Shown piece after piece: positions 7,117 through 11,472 of a stretch of 11,472 nt of DNA. Each line of letters opens with the position of its first letter. The first letter of the stretch is position 1. The DNA is from Acanthamoeba sp. SK_2022b (Eukaryota > Discosea > Longamoebia > Acanthamoebidae). The notes below the pieces were generated by a model that was given only the letters and a program-made list of their open reading frames with translations, was not told where the DNA came from and searched no databases. A program made the translations under genes and the position numbers. The stretch is from contig JANDJZ010000987.1 of the NCBI GenBank assembly GCA_027943245.1, positions 1-11,472 of the forward strand, written 5' to 3'.

Positions 7117-8695
7117 CGCGCGCGTGTGTGTGAGTGCGCGTGGCGAGGTGGGCTCCCACGCACCGGCGCGCGCAAACAGGGCGTAGGTTTCGGCCATGGA
7201 CAGGGTCGCCGTGTGTCGGCTGATGGTGATGGCCACGCGTCGATCTCGATAGGTGGCGGACAGGTCGAGCAGGGCCTGCTCCAGCTCGCCCTGGTTGACG
7301 ACCACCCGCCCTTGCCTGTCGCCCTCCCGCACCATCACCAGCACGTTGACCTCGATCTCCCCTCCCCGAGAGCTTACGGGAGACCCGCCGGAGCGTGGGC
7401 ACAGCACGCTCCTGCGCTGGTCAGGCCGGAGGCCGAGCACGTTGTGGAGCTGCTCGCGGCCCATGATCGCGTTGGGCAGGCTCGGCACCTCGTCGCGATC
7501 GACGGCCTGGGTGAGGTAGACGACCTTGGCCCTGACCTTGCCCGCGACGATGCGCTCCGATCCGATGCCCAGCATCTCGTACATGGCCACGGTCTTCTTA
7601 TTCTCTAGGCTCGAGAGGGAGACGTGGACGTAGACCTGCGGGTTGGCCGCGAGGAAGGGCAGCAGGGGCAGGAGCCGCGAGGCCTCGGAGATGATGCGGT
7701 GCCAGAACATGTCCAGGTGCTCGTGGGCGATGACCACCAGCTCGCCGATGACGGATTCGCGCTGGTAGCCAGACCCCATCGTGTAATAGGAGACCTTGAC
7801 CGGCTTGTCGTTGGCCAGCGCGTCCACGAGGTCGACCTTGAGCCCGCGGTAGACGTGTTGGTCGGGGTAGGCAGGGATAAACGTCGACTCGGTGAGCACG
7901 CTCCCCGTTCGACTCACCACAGCATCTGCACGAACGTGTTACTCGTCATCATCACCATTGCCACAGCCAAGGCGCTAGCAGACTCCCCCAACACGAACAC
8001 GCGCAACACTACTCACCAAAGAGTACAGCAACCAGAGGTTCCACGTTGTCGCCCTGTATCCACCGCTTGATGTGGTCGTGCTCTGGCTTCTGCGGCTTGA
8101 ACTTGAAGCCAGTGGCGTTCAAGACCCGCTCGCTGCCCGGGTAGAGTGTGGGCGGCACGTAGCGCTTCTCGAAGGTCTCTCCGTAGGCCCGCTTCAGGTC
8201 CTCGTCCCACTGCGTGACGCTCTCGAGCCCGCCGCTGTCAAGCCCAGCCCGCGCAGGCTGCTTGAGGTCGAGGTCCCGGTGCGGGTGGTACCATCGGCTG
8301 GCGGGGAGGAGCGGGAAGCTGTTGCCGAGGTAGTGCCGCATGGACATGGTAGATATAACGTCGACGTAGGCGCGTGGAGAAGGAGTGGGCAGGATGCCCC
8401 CCTCCCCGGACGTCGCTGTGTGTACCGTCGTGGGGGCGGAGCTGGCTCGCGTGGCATTGTGTAGGTCGTAGAGAGCTCGAACCTGCTCGCTGGTGGACTT
8501 CAGGACGTCTCGGGCGCTTCGTAGAGACAGGGGCGAAGGAGAGGGAGCTTGTGTGGGTGTCAGGGTAGACAGTAGCAGCGTTAGCGAAGGTGGCTGGTGC
8601 ACGTAGTGGATGAGCAGAAAGGTGTTTTCAAAGATAATTATAAAGAGTAGGAGCGTAGCGAGTTCCTTCCACCCTCCGCGGGCCACGCTCTGCAT
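6663..8695 (-). CDS. GT61/DUF563-family glycosyltransferase, type II membrane protein (4 coding exons)
   Basis: Exons, 5' to 3': 8017-8695, 7164-7925, 6959-7032, 6663-6863, giving 571 aa. Residues 12-32 form one hydrophobic segment after a short basic N terminus, a signal anchor that would place the enzyme in the ER/Golgi lumen. Sequons NAT stand at 80 and 203. The GT61 core follows: AHEHLDMFWHRIISEASRLLP (293-313, the family's H...E...R/P block), NVLVMVREGDRQGRVVVNQGEL (from 420), and DIVIGPHGAGFANL (481-494), the most conserved family motif, then HVIE. GT61 includes EOGT, POMGNT2 and plant xylan transferases; sugar and acceptor cannot be inferred here. Residues 33-225 match nothing I recognise. 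The last intron has an unusual GTCGCC donor, so residues 505-506 are the least certain joint. In-frame TGA just upstream supports the chosen Met. Confidence 0.88.
7079..7132. repeat. (TG)15(CG)8(TG)4 alternating tract in GT61 intron 2
   Basis: 54 bp of unbroken alternating purine-pyrimidine inside intron 2 (7033-7163), with eight CG units in the middle. In the gene's sense orientation the TG runs read as CA. This composition is the classic Z-DNA-prone type. Confidence 0.95.
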
Positions 8696-8704
8696 CTTTC
8701 AGCC

Positions 8705-8774
8705 CTGCAAACGATCAAAGAGATTACTCTCCCATACTGGGCTTGCACGAATTTAGCACACTTCAAGCGCTTAC
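8705..8774 (-). other. Candidate 5' UTR intron of the GT61 gene
   Basis: On the minus strand a CTTG/GTAAGC donor (GT at 8774-8773) and a TTTGCAG acceptor (AG at 8706-8705) enclose 70 bp, 9 nt before the ATG at 8695. The short exon piece between acceptor and ATG has an in-frame TGA, so the upstream exon would be leader. Another acceptor-like CGTGCAG lies at 8845-8839, perhaps bounding an upstream leader exon 8775-8838. Confidence 0.55.
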
Positions 8775-9437
8775 CAAGCGAGCTGAAGGAGCACTGCGTA
8801 GCCTCGTAGCTTGCTCTGCCCGTCTTGTAGCTGCTGGTCTGCACGAAGGGACGTTTGAATGTGAGTGGCTGCCCGCACAGCCAACAATCAGTTCTTGCGA
8901 GAGTGCCCGCAGCAAAAGAGGCAAAACAGCCATTGCACTTTGAAATGGTCAAACCGTGCGCCAGGTGAAGGAAGCACAAAAAAAGGCCAGGCCAAACTTT
9001 AGGTTCGGCGCAAATTTGGTATCTTGAGATCTCTCGAGATTGATGGAGCTCAAAACACTATGGGATGTCTTTAGGGCACCTTCCACAAGATTGGGTCAGC
9101 CTGACTGCTTACATCTTTCTGGCATAAATAAACCAGGTACAGTAGGCAGATTTTGCAGGTGTTGGCAAGTGGTACCCTCCCCAAGCTTAAAGCATAACAC
9201 ACTGCTCTGGAGCTTCTTTACATCTTCATGTATCCCCTGATGAAAAGGGAACCTCAATGTGTTGTAATGTGGAGAGGCTATGATTCAACGGCATAAATAT
9301 GGCACTAGCGCCTGCCAGAAGGTGGAGACCATGGCTGCCTGGTGTAAGGCCTGTTAATAAGAAAAAGGGAAAGAAAAGTAGCTGAAAAAAATAAGATTTG
9401 GGATTGATCCTCGGCTTGCCTGCCTCGAGCGTGCACG
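8775..9437. other. Divergent intergenic region between GT61 and VPS16
   Basis: About 660 bp of lower GC separate the two divergent genes and must hold both promoters and leaders. Open frames here (for instance 8638-8979 minus, 9040-9240 plus) lack family resemblance and the G/C-ending codon use of real exons. The sequence GGCATAAATA occurs twice (9121, 9290). A near-palindrome sits around 9020-9041 (contains GAGATCTCTCGAGAT). No tRNA or repeat element is visible. Confidence 0.6.
9290..9299 (+). promoter_or_regulatory. GGCATAAATA, possible TATA-like element of VPS16
   Basis: An AT-rich CATAAATA core stands about 140 nt before the VPS16 ATG, which would give a leader of roughly 110 nt. The same 10-mer occurs at 9121-9130. 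It is not a perfect TATA box and there is no evidence on the start site. Confidence 0.25.
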
Positions 9438-10378
9438 ATGTTCAACACCAAAACCTCGCTGAGCTTGGCAACCTCCACAAAAGAGCAGGACAAGGCCGAA
9501 GAAGATGCCCTGCTCTCGGAGCCCCACCCCACCACCCTTTGGAAGCCCCTCGGCGATCGCAACTACAGGTACTCCCTCGGCGCTGGCTGTGAGTTTAAAC
9601 ATTATTTAACTGTTAAATATTGTTAAACTCTCTTGGGCAAGTCGCCGTTCCTGGCTACTCAATGACCCACTTATATTTCTATATATACATCAAATATTAT
9701 ATTAAAATCTCTACGATTTGTGGCCTCGCAGAAAGAGGGAGCTGTACGATCTGAACTGGGAATTGGACCTCACCAAGCACGTCATCACCGGCGCGCCCTG
9801 CGGCGGCGCTCTCGGTACGCACTACTATTGTTATTATTTTATTTTCTTATTCTGATTATAATGCCATGATTTATTGTGTATTTATTTATTTATTTAATGC
9901 TATCTGTGTGCAGCTGTGACGAGGGACGATAGAAAGATCGTGCTGCTCTCCAACACGGACGCCCTCAAGTCGCAGACCCACATCTACACCTCCTCCGGCG
10001 TTCTCATCAAGTCGTTCGCCGTACCGGCCCTCCTCCCCGCCACGTCGCCCTCCTGCCCCCTTGCATCCACTCTGCACTCACCCGGCCCGTGTCATGCGTG
10101 TGATTGTGTGCGTGGCTCAGTGGGACAGCCAAAAGGGCCGTGTCGTGCGTCTGGGCTGGACGGCCGACGAGAAGCTCGTCTGCATCTTCGAGTGCGTGCC
10201 AACCCCCCCCCTCCCTCTCCCGTTCTCATTCCCCCGACACGCTCAAGGGCTTCCTCATCGACCACCCTCTTATGGCAGGTCGGGCGCGGTGATGATCTAC
10301 AACGTGCAGGGCGAGAACGTGTCCGCCTGGAGCGTAGGCCCCGAATGCGGCGAAATCCAGGTGAGGCCCGTGTGTGTG

Positions 10379-10450
<72 letters not shown>

Positions 10451-10691
10451 GCCAAAACTATCGCTTGTGCGCATGCATACAATCCAAGGGAGTGTGCGTG
10501 TACACGTGAGCGTGTCCGTGTGGCGCGGCGCTGACTCGAGTGAACGGACAGGACGCGCTGTTCTGGGGCACGGGCTTCGTGGTGCTCTCGAAAGCGCTGC
10601 GCCTGTTCGCCGTCATGAACCTCGCCGACCCCAAGATCCGGCCGCTCCCCGATGCCCGTGCGCCCACCCGTCCCTTACGTTCGCACGCACG

Positions 10692-10753
<62 letters not shown>

Positions 10754-11472
10754 ATGCACGCACTCAATCTCGTCACGACGCACACGACCGTTCAGGTCTG
10801 GATGCTGCGCCGGTGACGTGGTGTGTGATCGGGCCCGACGTGTCGATGTCCAAGGGCGTGGAGGTGCTGCTGGCCACCGCCTCCGGCACCGTGCTCCTCG
10901 TGACCCACGAGCACGTCAAGGACATGGTACTGCCGCAATTATTGAATAATAGTTAATTCGTTATTATATTATTCATTATTATTCATTATTAATGTTGTGC
11001 TCGTTGATTCGTCAGTTGTTGCAAAACGGGCCGTTCGTGCGCATGACCGTCTCTCGCAACGGCAAACTGATCGCCTGCTTCACCGAATCCGGTACCGCGG
11101 CGCTCTTCCCCCCACCGTCGCCACGCCCCCCACCACCCCCGATCCCTGATTCTGACCGAACCGCGTGCGCGCGCGCGAATGCATTCAAGGCACGCTGTGG
11201 GTGGTGTCGGCCGACTTCTCCAAGAGCCTGTCCGAGTTTGCCACCGGCTCCAAGGTGCCGCCCAGCCAGGTCGAGTGGTGCGGCGCCGACTCGGTGGTGC
11301 GCCCGCCTTTCCTCTCTCTCGGGCGCGCACGGCGATGATGACGTGGCGATGATGACGTGGCGACGTTGTTTGGGGGGGGGGTTGCCGCAGGTGCTCTATT
11401 GGCCGGCGGTGGGGCTGCTCATGGTGGGGCCCAACGGCCACTGGATCAAGTACTCGTACGCCGAGCCGGGCC
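9438..11472 (+). CDS. VPS16: VPS16, core HOPS/CORVET tethering subunit (N-terminal part, 10 exons, cut by window end)
   Basis: Family role: VPS16 is a class C core subunit of the CORVET and HOPS tethers that drive endosome and lysosome fusion; the N-terminal half is a beta-propeller, the rest an alpha-solenoid. Exons: 9438-9568, 9732-9814, 9914-10020, 10121-10191, 10279-10360, 10552-10657, 10796-10926, 11016-11091, 11190-11296, 11391-beyond 11472. Frames agree at all nine introns; 325 codons are seen of about 840 in relatives. Hallmarks: WKPLGDRNYRKRELYDLNWEL (from W35), GAPCGGALAVTRDDRKIVLL, HIYTSSGVLIKSF, VVRLGWTADEKLVCIFESG, IYNVQGENVSAW, DALFWGTGFVVLS, VRMTVSRNGKLIACFTESG, VEWCGADSVVLYW, LLMVGPNGHWIKYSYAEPG. 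The 34 residues before W35 exceed the human N terminus and look disordered; no later Met fits. Intron 8 ends AAG rather than CAG/TAG. Confidence 0.95.
10381..10448. repeat. (GT)34 microsatellite in VPS16 intron 5
   Basis: A perfect run in intron 5 (10361-10551), beginning about 20 nt after the GTGAGG donor. Sense (GU)n, complementary to the repeat in intron 6 across the 106-bp exon 6. Confidence 0.97.
10697..10752. repeat. (AC)28 microsatellite in VPS16 intron 6
   Basis: A perfect run preceded by GCAC units, in intron 6 (10658-10795), 43 nt before its 3' splice site. Sense (CA)n. Confidence 0.97.
11331..11366. repeat. 14-bp tandem repeat in VPS16 intron 9
   Basis: The unit GGCGATGATGACGT is repeated twice exactly (11331-11344, 11345-11358), followed by a shortened third copy GGCGACGT. 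It sits in intron 9 (11297-11390), just before a run of G and the CCGCAG acceptor. Each unit contains TGACGT. Confidence 0.9.

Noticed and set aside
8638..8979. Minus-strand frame of 113 codons with CxxC-like pairs upstream of GT61
   Set aside because: It crosses the likely 5' UTR intron, its codon use is unlike the exons, and splicing it onward leads out of the GT61 frame. Two Cys pairs are not enough for a zinc-binding call.
9040..9240. Plus-strand 66-codon frame in the intergenic region
   Set aside because: Low GC, no similarity to anything I know, and no splice signals tying it to VPS16.
4196..11472. A dedicated endolysosomal gene cluster (V-ATPase C, GT61, VPS16)
   Set aside because: The genes are housekeeping, on both strands, each with its own flanks; proximity of two endolysosomal genes is weak evidence.
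1..11472. CRISPR array, transposon, tRNA or rRNA
   Set aside because: Repeats are simple microsatellites or a short minisatellite; no spaced direct repeats, terminal inverted repeats, transposase, or cloverleaf-type sequence was found by eye.

Overview
This window is eukaryotic nuclear DNA carrying four multi-exon, protein-coding genes. Coding segments are GC-rich with strongly G/C-ending codons. They are cut by short introns (about 70-210 bp) with GT...AG ends, and I could join them so that every reading frame stays open across each junction. The compact layout, short intergenic gaps, long CA/GT microsatellites inside introns and protein content fit a GC-rich free-living protist. An Acanthamoeba-like amoebozoan is my best guess, but the sequence alone does not prove the genus.

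Layout, left to right. 1-570 has no confident gene. 571-3914 (minus) is TCF25/Rqc1 (12 exons, 688 aa), the ribosome-associated quality-control factor. 4196-6297 (minus) is V-ATPase subunit C (9 exons, 390 aa). 6663-8695 (minus) is a type II membrane glycosyltransferase of the GT61/DUF563 family (4 coding exons, 571 aa), probably with an intron in its 5' UTR. 8696-9437 is a divergent intergenic region. 9438-11472 (plus) is VPS16 (10 exons seen, first 325 codons, running off the window).

The three minus-strand genes are packed head-to-tail with gaps of about 280 and 365 bp, and VPS16 is divergent from them. This is a eukaryotic cluster of independent genes, not an operon. V-ATPase C and VPS16 both act on endolysosomal membranes, the GT61 enzyme belongs to the secretory pathway, and TCF25 acts on stalled 60S ribosomes. 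I see no sign of a shared dedicated system, mobile element, CRISPR array, tRNA or rRNA.

The most interesting signals are in the introns. In both TCF25 and VPS16 one exon is flanked by a sense (GU)n intron and then a sense (CA)n intron, which could pair and loop the exon out. 24 of 31 inferred 5' splice sites have C at +4 (GTAC or GTGC). Several introns begin with a C-run just after the donor, and some also end in a G-run. A TATA-like element overlaps AATAAA motifs in the gap between V-ATPase C and TCF25. All gene models rest on conceptual splicing guided by remembered family similarity; no search or transcript data were used.
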